DNA from: Paenibacillus sp. PCH8
GTDB taxonomy: Bacteria > Bacillota > Bacilli > Paenibacillales > Paenibacillaceae
Direction: 5' to 3'
Length of the DNA: 64,000 nucleotides
NCBI RefSeq assembly: GCF_002968835.1
Contig: NZ_PKQK01000001.1
Span: forward strand, 930,001-994,000
The first letter of the stretch is position 1. Every line of letters starts with the position of its first letter. Below, in pieces: positions 30,519 through 40,026 of the stretch. Below the pieces are notes generated by a model. The model saw only the letters and a program-made list of their open reading frames with translations. It ran no database searches and was not told where the DNA came from. Made by a program: the position numbers and the translations under genes.

Positions 30519-32858
30519 TCAGGAGTGTGAGACAGCAGGTGAAGATTCTGTTTTACGCTCAGCCAGGTGTTTCTTCATTTTGGCTACCTCAGTTCCTGCC
30601 AGCATCATAATGCCGATTCCATGATTGTCATTGGTCACGGTACGCAAATCCTTATCGTAATATTCTGCCGTAAATGCATATCTTGATCCGCTACATACGC
30701 CGTGCACATTACCTTGACGATCAATGGCTTTGCAGACGAGTCCCTGCCATGCCCGCTGGGCAGCTGTGACGTAAACTTCAGGGTCTGTAAACCAGCCGAA
30801 ACGCACGCCACGAGAAAAACCGTAGGCAAACATCGCTGTACAGGAGGCTTCTTCATAGGTCTGTGGATCATTCAGCACCTGATGCCACAACCCGCTCTCC
30901 CCTTGAAGCGCGGCATATCCTTCACATAACTCGTTGAAGAAAGTAATTAAAGCTGGGCGCTCAGGGTGCTCTATCGGAAGAGCCTCCAATACCTCCGTCA
31001 AGGAAAACAGTGTCCAACCATTCCCACGTCCCCAAGGGATCTGTGTTGCCTGTCCGTATTTGAAATCATACACATGGGACATGATCTTGAATTCAGGCAT
31101 GAACAGATACTTCCGATACAGCGAGAATTGTCTGGCTGCTTCATCCAGTGCGGATGAATCCCCTGTTACGCGAGCATAGCGAACGAGAAACGGTGTACTC
31201 ATATAGAGGTCGTCTGCCCACATTGTATTCTCGGCGTATTCGCCAATGCACTTCCGATAAAATGCTCCATCTTCCTTACGTTCCAACCGAGAAAGCATAA
31301 AGTCTGCAATCCGCTTGGCAATCGGAAGAAACGTCGGTTCCTTACATTCTGAATACGCTTCCAGCATCGCTGAGCCAAAAGAACCGCAATTATCCAGCAT
31401 TTTTAGCATGACCAACTGTTGGTTGACTGCCGGGAAGCCGTACTGTTCACGATCCCATAGTGAGTACTCATACATGCGAGTACACGCCTGTACATGTTCA
31501 GCCGCATATCGCGTAATGTCCGGTCTCTGCAAGTGACGCCCTGTCTGCAACAGACCATACACGGTGACACCCAATGGGTAATCCCAGCGACCATAATTGG
31601 TTACACTGCCCACCGTCCACTTGTTGCTGAGCATGGCATTCTCATAATAAGGACGTATCCATGCATCCGGTCGATCCAATCGCCAATACGTGTGTTCAAT
31701 CTGTGTCTGCTTACTCTCCGTTTCGGCGCTCTCTTGTGTTCTACTCGTCTTATACAATCGGTCTGTCCGAATCAAATCCTGTACATCGGGTTCTGTCTCA
31801 GATTCAAAAGGTCCCGCATATAGCCACGACTCTCCGAGAGCACCATGCACACGCTGAGGAAGCTCCAATTGCAGCGGCTTACCTAGAACCATTGCATTCA
31901 GGTTAAAATGCCAGGACTCTTCTGAATCGTTGCATTCACTTCGAACAAGCAAGTCGCTCCGTCCATAAACAGCAGCTACATCCACTTCAAATGGACCCGC
32001 TTCTTTCACTTGCGCCACTCGCTTGCCGCCAATCCATACACTCAGAGATCCAGAAGATTGACCAGTCAATTGAACCAGACTACCTGTTGAATCGCTATTG
32101 TTCAGTTGGGTCCATGCATAAGCATGGCGGCCGGGAAGATGACCATAGATTCGTTCAAGAGTCGGTTTGGCCTTGTTGTCGTCGGACCAGTCTGTCTCAG
32201 GCAGCCACTCCAGACTGTGCTCTGCCTCGTTCCCAAGCAGGTTCACATCTGAATTCCCGATCCCGTAGCTGATGGAACTCTCGCCAGAACGGAGAGTGGG
32301 CAATTCTTTCGCACTTATCGGTTTGGAGTAAATCCAGCCTGCTTGTCCCTGTCTCTCCTCAAAAGGAGCAAAGATGTTCAAAATGCGGACTTTACCTTCA
32401 TCTGACCCGAACTGGCATCCGAAACCGGCAGGGGTATTCTTCATTTCCAACCAGATTGTGTTCCAACCGGGCTTGATGTCAATACTGAGCTTCACCGTTG
32501 CGTCCGGACTAATCTCATCCATTACGGTAGAGCGATAGGCCAGCTGCTCATTGAAATAGAAACGAACAGGTCCATAACAGCGGACGAGCACATCCAGATT
32601 ACGATCCTCATCTCCCCAGACCAGCGCTGCGGCATAGGAAATATGGTCTTTGGGTGCATCAGGAAAGCGGTTACCCAAGTTCAGATCATAAAGCCCTTTT
32701 TCATTCTGCAAAATACCCGACTTCTGAAATACCCGATATACAAAATCAGCCTGCGCATTCGCTCCAATATATCTCTCGGCAAGTACCTTCAGTACCTGAT
32801 CCTGATCTTCTCCAAATCGATAATACATGCTCTGCGGTTCACTGAAATAGGTCGTCAT
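30519..32858 (-). CDS. GH105-like glycosidase (unsaturated rhamnogalacturonyl hydrolase family)
   Basis: A 779-residue protein without a signal peptide. The C-terminal half (about 415-760) is an (alpha/alpha)6 barrel like GH88/GH105 enzymes YteR and YesR: NYGRWDYPLGVTVYGLLQTG, AENTMWADDLYMSTPFLVRYA, PWGRGNGWTLFSLTEVLEAL and ESGLWHQVLNDPQTYEEAS. These enzymes remove unsaturated galacturonyl groups from pectin fragments in the cytoplasm. The first ~400 residues are beta-rich and do not belong to the minimal family (about 370 residues), so this is an enlarged version with an accessory domain. A cre site lies upstream. Confidence 0.82.
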   Translation of the reverse strand: MTTYFSEPQSMYYRFGEDQDQVLKVLAERYIGANAQADFVYRVFQKSGILQNEKGLYDLNLGNRFPDAPKDHISYAAALVWGDEDRNLDVLVRCYGPVRFYFNEQLAYRSTVMDEISPDATVKLSIDIKPGWNTIWLEMKNTPAGFGCQFGSDEGKVRILNIFAPFEERQGQAGWIYSKPISAKELPTLRSGESSISYGIGNSDVNLLGNEAEHSLEWLPETDWSDDNKAKPTLERIYGHLPGRHAYAWTQLNNSDSTGSLVQLTGQSSGSLSVWIGGKRVAQVKEAGPFEVDVAAVYGRSDLLVRSECNDSEESWHFNLNAMVLGKPLQLELPQRVHGALGESWLYAGPFESETEPDVQDLIRTDRLYKTSRTQESAETESKQTQIEHTYWRLDRPDAWIRPYYENAMLSNKWTVGSVTNYGRWDYPLGVTVYGLLQTGRHLQRPDITRYAAEHVQACTRMYEYSLWDREQYGFPAVNQQLVMLKMLDNCGSFGSAMLEAYSECKEPTFLPIAKRIADFMLSRLERKEDGAFYRKCIGEYAENTMWADDLYMSTPFLVRYARVTGDSSALDEAARQFSLYRKYLFMPEFKIMSHVYDFKYGQATQIPWGRGNGWTLFSLTEVLEALPIEHPERPALITFFNELCEGYAALQGESGLWHQVLNDPQTYEEASCTAMFAYGFSRGVRFGWFTDPEVYVTAAQRAWQGLVCKAIDRQGNVHGVCSGSRYAFTAEYYDKDLRTVTNDNHGIGIMMLAGTEVAKMKKHLAERKTESSPAVSHS

Positions 32859-33019
32859 CGAATGCCCACATTCCTCTCTCGTTGAAATAAAGTGTAGATA
32901 TAGCGCTTAACCTCTGTAAGAAAATCCCTTTTCGGGAAAGTTATTATCCTCTGGTTTACTACGAACACCCATTAATAATCCCAGTATAACTGACATGCTC
33001 CATGGTGGCTACAGATTTT

Positions 33020-33033
33020 TGTTTACGCTTACA
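33020..33033 (-). promoter_or_regulatory. cre (CcpA) site upstream of the GH105-like gene
   Basis: TGTAAGCGTAAACA on the minus strand is a full match to the cre consensus, about 160 bases before the start codon. Confidence 0.6.
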
Positions 33034-33078
33034 AATAACTGTTCGGGAGATTCATTCTCTCTCCTCCGGTGATCATGC

Positions 33079-33168
33079 CTGCAGATTGCTGCGGATCGTG
33101 TTGAACAGCTTAGCGAGACAAGTGCAAATCTGAAAAAGTATGTACATCAGATGTTAGCGCTCGAATAG
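33079..33168 (+). pseudogene. Possible C-terminal remnant of a coiled-coil protein
   Basis: A short open stretch encodes about 29 residues (LQIAADRVEQLSETSANLKK, then YVHQMLALE and stop). It has the heptad character of a chemoreceptor or other coiled-coil C-terminus. There is no start or ribosome binding site. It may be the tail of a lost gene, but chance cannot be excluded. Confidence 0.25.
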
Positions 33169-33236
33169 GCCTGGGCCGAAATAGAATGAACTTGTTCATC
33201 CGAAAGCAACATCTACATATTAATTCTTGGCATGAG

Positions 33237-33286
33237 AAAAGCCTCCGACTGAACTTCCGATATCACAGGAAGCCAGCGGAGGCTTT
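33237..33286 (-). terminator. Terminator after the endonuclease/phosphatase-family gene
   Basis: Two nested arms (AAAGCCTCCG with CGGAGGCTTT, and CTTCC with GGAAG) form a long stem. It lies just beyond the stop of the minus-strand gene at 33310. Confidence 0.75.
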
Positions 33287-33309
33287 CGTATCGTTATATA
33301 GCACAGCTC

Positions 33310-34128
33310 CTAAATTTCTACGGCGACACCAAAATGGTCGGACACGACAGGTCCATTTTTGCCATTGAGAACCACGGTGGAAGACTTGGCCTGAATCGGG
33401 CGATTGGAGAAAATATAGTCAATCCGCAGGTCGCGTTTGTTGTCTGCCCAACCGGCAATGGCCTTCACCACGGTTGCCCCGTCATCCTTTTGCAATGCGG
33501 TGGTATAGAGGTCATTCCAGCCTTTGCTCATCATATAATCATAGCCTTCCCCTCGTACTTCGGCGACATTATTAAAATCACCCATCATATATAACGGTTG
33601 TTCCATATATGGAGCAAGCTTGTCCTCCGTGAGATCCCATTGCCCCTTGAAAGGTTCCTGCGCATCATCCCACCAGTTATAGTGTCCATTCACAAACCAG
33701 GTTGCTTCACCTTCGACGACCGTCTCAATCCCCACAATCTTGCGTGAACGATAATTGTTATAATCCCGCATATGAGATACGTATTCTCCAAAAGTCTGTG
33801 TAATCGGTGTCCGGCTCAGGATCGCCAGCCCTTCGTCGTATTTGCGGAACCCGATATGAGCAGGAATCCATGTCCAGTAATAGGTTTCGGATAACTGTCG
33901 AAGCAGGACGTAGGCATAGTTGTCTTTTTTGATTACAGCATCGGATTCGGTGGCAAAATAAGTCTCCAGTTCTTCTTCAGACAGCTCTGCTTCCTGCATG
34001 GATTGGTTAACTTCTTGCATGGAAATCACATCAAATTGATGTGTATTGATAAACTCAGCCAGCTGACTGATCTTGTTCAATTGATCCTCTTCTGCCCAAG
34101 CGTGGGTATTTAACGTAAGTATTTTCAT
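33310..34128 (-). CDS. Endonuclease/exonuclease/phosphatase family hydrolase
   Basis: About 272 residues of the EEP fold: N-terminal MKILTLNTHAW, the metal-binding Glu in DVISMQEVNQ (about residue 40), NGHYNWWDDA, MMGDFNNVAEVRGEGYDY and the closing DYIFSNRPI, VSDHFGVAVEI, carrying the catalytic Asp/Asn and His residues. Related Firmicute proteins hydrolyse sugar phosphates (for example maltose-6-phosphate phosphatase MapP) or nucleic acid phosphodiesters; which applies here is open. Start ATG 34128 follows CAGGAGAGAG; the frame upstream has no ribosome site. Not secreted. Confidence 0.85.
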   Translation of the reverse strand: MKILTLNTHAWAEEDQLNKISQLAEFINTHQFDVISMQEVNQSMQEAELSEEELETYFATESDAVIKKDNYAYVLLRQLSETYYWTWIPAHIGFRKYDEGLAILSRTPITQTFGEYVSHMRDYNNYRSRKIVGIETVVEGEATWFVNGHYNWWDDAQEPFKGQWDLTEDKLAPYMEQPLYMMGDFNNVAEVRGEGYDYMMSKGWNDLYTTALQKDDGATVVKAIAGWADNKRDLRIDYIFSNRPIQAKSSTVVLNGKNGPVVSDHFGVAVEI

Positions 34129-34420
34129 ATGCTCTCTCCTGTTGTTTGTAATATGGCCGTTTCCCCGGCCTACATCGTTCCTGAAAGGAATACATATGCT
34201 AAGCATACACAATATGAGGCAATCATGCATGCCAGTCGCAAACGGATGCGATGGAATACTCTAGGTTTATGTTTGTCCAAAATGTCTTGAGATTCTCTTA
34301 ACTTATGCACGAATCGGTTCAGAACTGATATGATGGATACATTCAATTCACAGCAATACGTCATAGACGTCTTGATACGTTCTGACGATTATTGAACCTA
34401 CGTTTACCTCAGGAGATGGA

Positions 34421-36202
34421 ATGATGAACCTACCGAATAACTTGAGAATGGATGATGCGCAGTGGCAGCAGCTGATCCGAGAGGTTGCGGAGCAATTCAA
34501 CAACCTGACGATTATGCGCGGATTCCAATATTATAAACAGAAACGTGTCGGACCATTAGAATTCACTGAACACTATATCATCTCGTCTGTAGTACAAGGA
34601 TCGGAGCCATATAAGGTCAGACTGAACTTGCAATCTTTGTCGACCAGTTCTTGTACCTGCCCAGTGAGTTCTCGTTGCAAACATATGGCTGCCGTATTGA
34701 TGAGTTATGCCGAGCAGCTGGAGCGGCCCGTTCCTGCCATTGTGAACGCCCATTCCAGTACCTCGTTGAAACAAATTACCAAGCCCGTTGGAGCCAGGTT
34801 CGCAGGAGAATCCAGTATCGCCAACGCAGCACATGACGTGCAGGATAACGATATTCAGGGCAACCAATACAGCCAGATCAAGGAACGCGCAACCGAGCTT
34901 GCCGATCTTGAAATCTCAGAGTGGCATGAGCTGTTCCACTCATGTCTAAGACGGCTGGGTACCGGCACAGCAAGCACTTCCTATGTGCAGGAAGCAGCGG
35001 ACGAACTATACGCCATTAAACCGAAGCTGTCTGAGGCGTTGGATCAACTTTTTGAATTACATGTGCAGCTCTACCTGATCAGGTTCTGTATACCTCCGGC
35101 ACGTAACTCGATTACGCATACTCCTGTATATCTAAGCTATCCGGCCCAACTTGCTGTGGATGGACTTCTGAAAGGCATTGAGCACGTCCTTACCCATCCG
35201 CTTGGTCTGTCTGGTCTCAAGGGGAAGAAGCTGGATCACATCTGGACACGACTTACTGAAACCTCAGCCTATCTGCGAACACAGATGATGCCTGAGACGG
35301 CGAGCATGATGTTCTTCTCCCCGATCTATCGACAGTTATGGTTGAACTGGATTGTGCCTGGGCTTCAGGGGAAAACGGAGATGCTGGAATCAGAACTTGT
35401 TATATTAAATGATATTGAACGTGGATTACTTACCGCTTCGGCATCCGCACCATCCGGTGGCAGTGTTTTGAGCAGCACTCCGGGTGTTGCTATCGGAAGT
35501 GACAGACCGGGTAAATCCGTAACCCTGCCCTTGCCACTGGTACTGGCACAGAGCTGGATATCCTTTCATATGGGACAGGATGATCAGGCTTGGCAGCGAC
35601 TCGTGAATGGAAGCACGGCTTATGGCATTCCGCCAGAGCATCTGTTGCATTTTCTCCATGTGCTCGCAGATTCAGGTGAATGGAAACGACTCGGAGAGTG
35701 GTTGGTGCAACTTGGACCTCTGCTGGCAAATCGGCGTAATTCGCCTTTGAATGATTACATGCAATTGTGGGACATAGCCATTCATCATCTGCCCGATTCA
35801 GAGAACCGTATGTGGGACACGCTGGTCAGCATGCTTCCCCACTCTCGCCCAGCTTATGAGGATGCCATGCATTCTCGTGGTCAGTGGCGCCGCTGGATTG
35901 ATTTTCAGCTTAGTACGGGAACTGAGCCTCTGGAATTCCGCGTAGCCGTGTTGCAACCCATTGAGAAAGAAGCGCCTGAACTATTGCTTCCCTTCTATCA
36001 TCAGGCGGTGGAGCGTTATATCGGGAATAAGAACAGGGACGGATACAAAGCAGCAGTGAAGCTGCTGAAACGCCTCTCCAAAATCTATAAAAAATTGAAG
36101 CATGAAGCGCATTGGGAGCAGTTCATCACCACACTGGCTGTACGTAACAGTCGGCTTCGTGCCCTGCAGGAAGAGCTTCGGAAAGGAAAACTGATCTCAT
36201 GA
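34421..36202 (+). CDS. ywqB: SWIM zinc-finger protein
   Basis: A 593-residue protein. The SWIM finger CxC-x5-CxH is complete: Cys78, Cys80, Cys86 and His88 in SSCTCPVSSRCKHMAA. SWIM domains bind nucleic acid or protein partners. The rest is helical and not recognisable. Its stop overlaps the start of the SNF2 gene (ATGA), giving tight coupling. A similar SWIM/SNF2 pair is known in B. subtilis as YwqB/YwqA, with unknown function; the symbol is by analogy. Confidence 0.82.
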   Translation: MMNLPNNLRMDDAQWQQLIREVAEQFNNLTIMRGFQYYKQKRVGPLEFTEHYIISSVVQGSEPYKVRLNLQSLSTSSCTCPVSSRCKHMAAVLMSYAEQLERPVPAIVNAHSSTSLKQITKPVGARFAGESSIANAAHDVQDNDIQGNQYSQIKERATELADLEISEWHELFHSCLRRLGTGTASTSYVQEAADELYAIKPKLSEALDQLFELHVQLYLIRFCIPPARNSITHTPVYLSYPAQLAVDGLLKGIEHVLTHPLGLSGLKGKKLDHIWTRLTETSAYLRTQMMPETASMMFFSPIYRQLWLNWIVPGLQGKTEMLESELVILNDIERGLLTASASAPSGGSVLSSTPGVAIGSDRPGKSVTLPLPLVLAQSWISFHMGQDDQAWQRLVNGSTAYGIPPEHLLHFLHVLADSGEWKRLGEWLVQLGPLLANRRNSPLNDYMQLWDIAIHHLPDSENRMWDTLVSMLPHSRPAYEDAMHSRGQWRRWIDFQLSTGTEPLEFRVAVLQPIEKEAPELLLPFYHQAVERYIGNKNRDGYKAAVKLLKRLSKIYKKLKHEAHWEQFITTLAVRNSRLRALQEELRKGKLIS

Positions 36203-39200
36203 GCCTGATTCACCCTTACACCGAGACGATTGAAGTTCACGTCGCTTTAACCGGATATGGCGATGCTTTGTTCTACGGAGCACTCAACACGCATCACTTT
36301 GTATCCGGACAGTCGCTGAAGCAGCGATTATTCGCCTGGCATGCGCCCTCCTTCTATGGTACAGAGCTGGAAATCCGGCAGATTGATGAGGTTGAGCTGG
36401 TTGTATTGCCTGCGGAAGAAGTCATTCCTTTTTTTGCCGAAATGCATACCCTGCTCCATATTGAATGGAAATGGGATGAGCAGGCTAACCATCTGATTCG
36501 ATTGGCTCCAGCACTCGCAGCATCCATCGAGAAACGCAAATATGTACCTAGCTTCGAAGCCTATCGCGCAGGACAACTCCAGTGGACCTGGGACCTCGAC
36601 AGTCTGAAGAAGCAGGATCGGGCATCGCTTGGCAAAGCAATTCAGCAAACAGATGAGAGCTACGCTGAAGGGCTCGGATCGGCCTATTCCGCCTTCGTAT
36701 TCCAGTACTGGTACAGCTCGGAAGAGGCTGCAACTGATCTGCGGCGCGAATTCCCACAGTTGTTTCCAGAGCGTGGAACAGTTCCTCAGACCGCCGGAAT
36801 GGATGCCCAGTCCTGGCTCGTCTCGATCGGATGGAAAGCAGATGCCGCACCATTTAGGCCTATGCTGCAATTACAGGAGCCGGACGATGATGAGCCATCT
36901 TGGCGGTTACGACTGGTATTGCAGAACAAACTGGATGCCGCCGTATTGGTGCCCGTTCTGCTGGATTCACGCGGCAGACTTGAAGGAGATTGGCCAGAAG
37001 TATGGACGCCATTCATTCTGGATCGTTCTGCCAGCTGGCTGGATCAGCTGCGCGCGCATCTGCCGCGTCTTGGAAGCTCCATCAGCGGCAGACGGGATGT
37101 GCTGAGTAATCCACTGGAAGATCAGGAAGCCTGGCAGTTCCTGACACAGGATAGTGGCAGGTTACTTCAGGCCGGTTGGCAAGTACTGCTTCCGGGCTGG
37201 TGGGAAGCTGCCCGCAGGAAGAAGCCTAAACTGCGTGCCAAGGTGCAGCCTGAGGAAGGCAGTGAGCGGGGACAGTCGTTCTTTGGACTGGACTCGATTA
37301 TTCATTTTGACTGGCGGATTGCCATTGGTGACACGGATCTCAGCGAAGATGAGTTCGCTGATCTGGTTGCCCGTAATGAACGGCTGGTTCGCTTCCGCGG
37401 AGAATGGGTCCCACTCGACCCCGATCTGCTGGAACAGATACGCCGCGCCATGGGCGGTATCGACCGGGAGCAAGGACTTTCGTTCCAGGATATATTGCAT
37501 CTGCATCTGTTGCATAATGAACAACGTGAATATCGCAATCAGAAATGGAAGGAAGGTCAACAAGTCGAGGAAGAACAACAGCCACAATCCGGTGAGCATA
37601 TTCGACTGGAGGTTGAGCTGAACGAACACTTGAACCGAGTCATCTCACAACTCGGGGGTGGGCAAGGTGGTGCGCCTTCCCTGCCAATTCCGACGGGACT
37701 CCATGCGGAACTGCGTTCCTATCAGAAGGAAGGTTTTGCCTGGCTTGGATTTCTGCGCAGATTCGGTCTTGGAGCGTGTCTCGCAGATGATATGGGTCTC
37801 GGAAAAACCATTCAGTTCATTACGTATCTGCTACACATTAAGGATCATGAACCGCGTACTCCGGGACAAGCACCAGCACTTCTGATCTGTCCGACTTCCG
37901 TACTGGGCAACTGGCAAAAAGAGATTAGCCGCTTCGCACCTTCCATTAATGTAAGTCTGCACTATGGTGCACGGAGACGAAGTGGAGAAGAATTCCGGGA
38001 GCAGACCGAGCAGGTGGATATTATCATTACGTCCTTTGCTACGGCTACACTGGATCAGGAAATGTTGCAGACTTATACGTGGGCATCCATCTGTCTCGAT
38101 GAAGCGCAGAATATCAAGAACGCGCAGACCAAACAGTCCTTAGCTGTCCGCAGCTTCCCAGCGAAACACCGCATCGCCATGACAGGTACGCCAATTGAGA
38201 ATCGGTTGTCTGAGCTGTGGTCGATCTATGATTTTATCAATCCAGGATATTTGGGGAATGCCCGGGCGTTCCAGACTCGCTTCATCAGTGCCATTGAAAA
38301 AGATAAGGACGAGCAGCGCATGCAGGATCTGCAACAGCTCGTGAAACCGTTCATGCTGCGCCGCAAGAAAAAAGATCCGAATATCCAGCTTGATCTGCCG
38401 GATAAAAACGAGATGAAAACCTACATTCACCTTACGGGTGAACAAAGTGCATTATATGACCAATCCGTGCAGGCCCTGATGGATAAAATGAAAGAGCTGG
38501 AAGGTATTAAGCGCAAAGGTGCCATCCTCTCGGCGTTAACTCAGCTTAAACAGTTGTGTGACCATCCGCTGTTGTTGACCAAAGAGGCTTTACCGGAGAA
38601 TCTGTCAGAGAACAACACATTGGCTTCTGCTTATGATGTGTACAGTCCACAGGACATGGCAATGCTGATCAGTCGCTCCGCGAAGCTGGAACGACTGATG
38701 GAGCTTGTCCGCGAATTGCGAGACGAGGGCGAGCGTTGCCTTATTTTCACACAATACATCGGCATGGGACAGATGCTGCAACAGGTGTTGCGTCAGGAAT
38801 TGCAGGAACCTGTCCTGTATCTGTACGGGGGTACCTCCAAGACGGCACGTGACCGAATGATTGAGGAATTCCAGTCTCGGACATTGCCTGAGGATCAGCA
38901 ACCATCAGTCTTCATTCTGTCTATCAAGGCAGGCGGCGTGGGTCTGAATCTGACCGCAGCTAATCACGTGTTCCATTTTGACCGCTGGTGGAACCCTGCT
39001 GTTGAGAATCAGGCCACCGACCGAGCATACCGGATGGGCCAGACGAAGGATGTTCAGGTACACAAGTTCATCTCTCTCGGCACGTTAGAGGAGCGGATCG
39101 ACGAGATGTTGGAGAGTAAGCAGCAACTTAGTGATAACATTATTACCAGCTCCGAGAACTGGATTACAGAATTGTCCACCGATGAGCTGCAGGATCTGTT

Positions 39201-39228
39201 CACTCGACGTCGTGACTGGTCAGGTTGA
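36199..39228 (+). CDS. ywqA: SNF2-family DEAD/DEAH-box helicase
   Basis: A 1009-residue SNF2/Rad54-like ATPase. An N-terminal ~500-residue region (bacterial SNF2 accessory type) precedes the motor. Motif I is ADDMGLGKT at 529-537, motif II DEAQ at about 634, motif III TGTPIENRLSELWS at about 662, and motif VI QATDRAYRMGQ at about 937. It probably translocates on double-stranded DNA; remodelling of nucleoprotein or a repair or defence role is possible. It forms a two-gene unit with the SWIM protein and ends at a strong terminator. Confidence 0.92.
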   Translation: MSLIHPYTETIEVHVALTGYGDALFYGALNTHHFVSGQSLKQRLFAWHAPSFYGTELEIRQIDEVELVVLPAEEVIPFFAEMHTLLHIEWKWDEQANHLIRLAPALAASIEKRKYVPSFEAYRAGQLQWTWDLDSLKKQDRASLGKAIQQTDESYAEGLGSAYSAFVFQYWYSSEEAATDLRREFPQLFPERGTVPQTAGMDAQSWLVSIGWKADAAPFRPMLQLQEPDDDEPSWRLRLVLQNKLDAAVLVPVLLDSRGRLEGDWPEVWTPFILDRSASWLDQLRAHLPRLGSSISGRRDVLSNPLEDQEAWQFLTQDSGRLLQAGWQVLLPGWWEAARRKKPKLRAKVQPEEGSERGQSFFGLDSIIHFDWRIAIGDTDLSEDEFADLVARNERLVRFRGEWVPLDPDLLEQIRRAMGGIDREQGLSFQDILHLHLLHNEQREYRNQKWKEGQQVEEEQQPQSGEHIRLEVELNEHLNRVISQLGGGQGGAPSLPIPTGLHAELRSYQKEGFAWLGFLRRFGLGACLADDMGLGKTIQFITYLLHIKDHEPRTPGQAPALLICPTSVLGNWQKEISRFAPSINVSLHYGARRRSGEEFREQTEQVDIIITSFATATLDQEMLQTYTWASICLDEAQNIKNAQTKQSLAVRSFPAKHRIAMTGTPIENRLSELWSIYDFINPGYLGNARAFQTRFISAIEKDKDEQRMQDLQQLVKPFMLRRKKKDPNIQLDLPDKNEMKTYIHLTGEQSALYDQSVQALMDKMKELEGIKRKGAILSALTQLKQLCDHPLLLTKEALPENLSENNTLASAYDVYSPQDMAMLISRSAKLERLMELVRELRDEGERCLIFTQYIGMGQMLQQVLRQELQEPVLYLYGGTSKTARDRMIEEFQSRTLPEDQQPSVFILSIKAGGVGLNLTAANHVFHFDRWWNPAVENQATDRAYRMGQTKDVQVHKFISLGTLEERIDEMLESKQQLSDNIITSSENWITELSTDELQDLFTRRRDWSG

Positions 39229-39292
39229 CCTTCAATGAACTGAAAGCCGCAACTTAAAGCAAGTCATATCTGGATCGGATCACAGTAAAAAC

Positions 39293-39343
39293 AAAAAAAG
39301 AGCGAAGTTTCGGAACTTGAATTCCGGCTTCGCTCTTTATTTA
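39293..39343. terminator. Bidirectional terminator
   Basis: AAAGAGCGAAG (39297-39307) pairs with CTTCGCTCTTT (39328-39338), with A and T tracts on both sides. Confidence 0.85.
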
Positions 39344-39366
39344 TTGATGCAATGATCCTTCTGCTC

Positions 39367-39831
39367 TTAACGCATGTTACCGATAATGGAAGATCTGGAG
39401 TCTTGCATTTTCTTGACAAAGTTAGTCATTACATCGAAAGCTTCGTTGCGCTTGTTCGACATGGATTGCAAACGGAGCATGTCCATTTGTTGAGAATTAT
39501 ATGCTGCATCAATTTGGCCTTTCAGCTTTTGAACAGCTACTGCATCTCCGTTTTGTTGAGCTACCAACAATTGCGAATCCAAATCTGCAATATAATTGTT
39601 ACGGTTCTGTACTTCCTGAATTTGTGTCTGCAATTGGGCATCCAGTAATTTGGTGCGTTCTTTTTGAACCATCATCAAAGCAGTTTCGATATCCATACTT
39701 TGAATATTAGCAAAAGATATACTAGAGATATTCGAGTTAGAGATTGTGCTTGCCGAAGCTGAAGACACGATTGACACTGCCGCAATTGCAGCAACCATCG
39801 TTGAAGTAAAGAATTTTCCTGTACGTTTCAT
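39367..39831 (-). CDS. Small secreted coiled-coil protein
   Basis: A 154-residue protein with a signal peptide (MKRTGKFFTSTMVAAIAAVS, cleaved after SASA at about residue 28). The mature part is a helical, Gln-rich segment with heptads (ETALMMVQKERTKLLDAQLQ then TQIQEVQNRNNYIADLDSQL). It has no Cys and no anchor, so it is probably released or held non-covalently. I do not recognise a family. Start has GGGGGA upstream; a shared terminator lies behind it. Confidence 0.75.
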   Translation of the reverse strand: MKRTGKFFTSTMVAAIAAVSIVSSASASTISNSNISSISFANIQSMDIETALMMVQKERTKLLDAQLQTQIQEVQNRNNYIADLDSQLLVAQQNGDAVAVQKLKGQIDAAYNSQQMDMLRLQSMSNKRNEAFDVMTNFVKKMQDSRSSIIGNMR

Positions 39832-40026
39832 TGTTTATTTTCCCCCGATTAATATGTAATATGTACCATTACAATGTGGTTTCTTTCGACATCTTATATC
39901 AAAAGACCTAGATGTACAATCAATTTAACATCAAATTTTAAATGGTTTCGACATCCTATACCGTTACCATCCTGTACTACCAAATTCAGAGAAAATTGAA
40001 CGAAATCATCGCAGATACTCCCGCTC

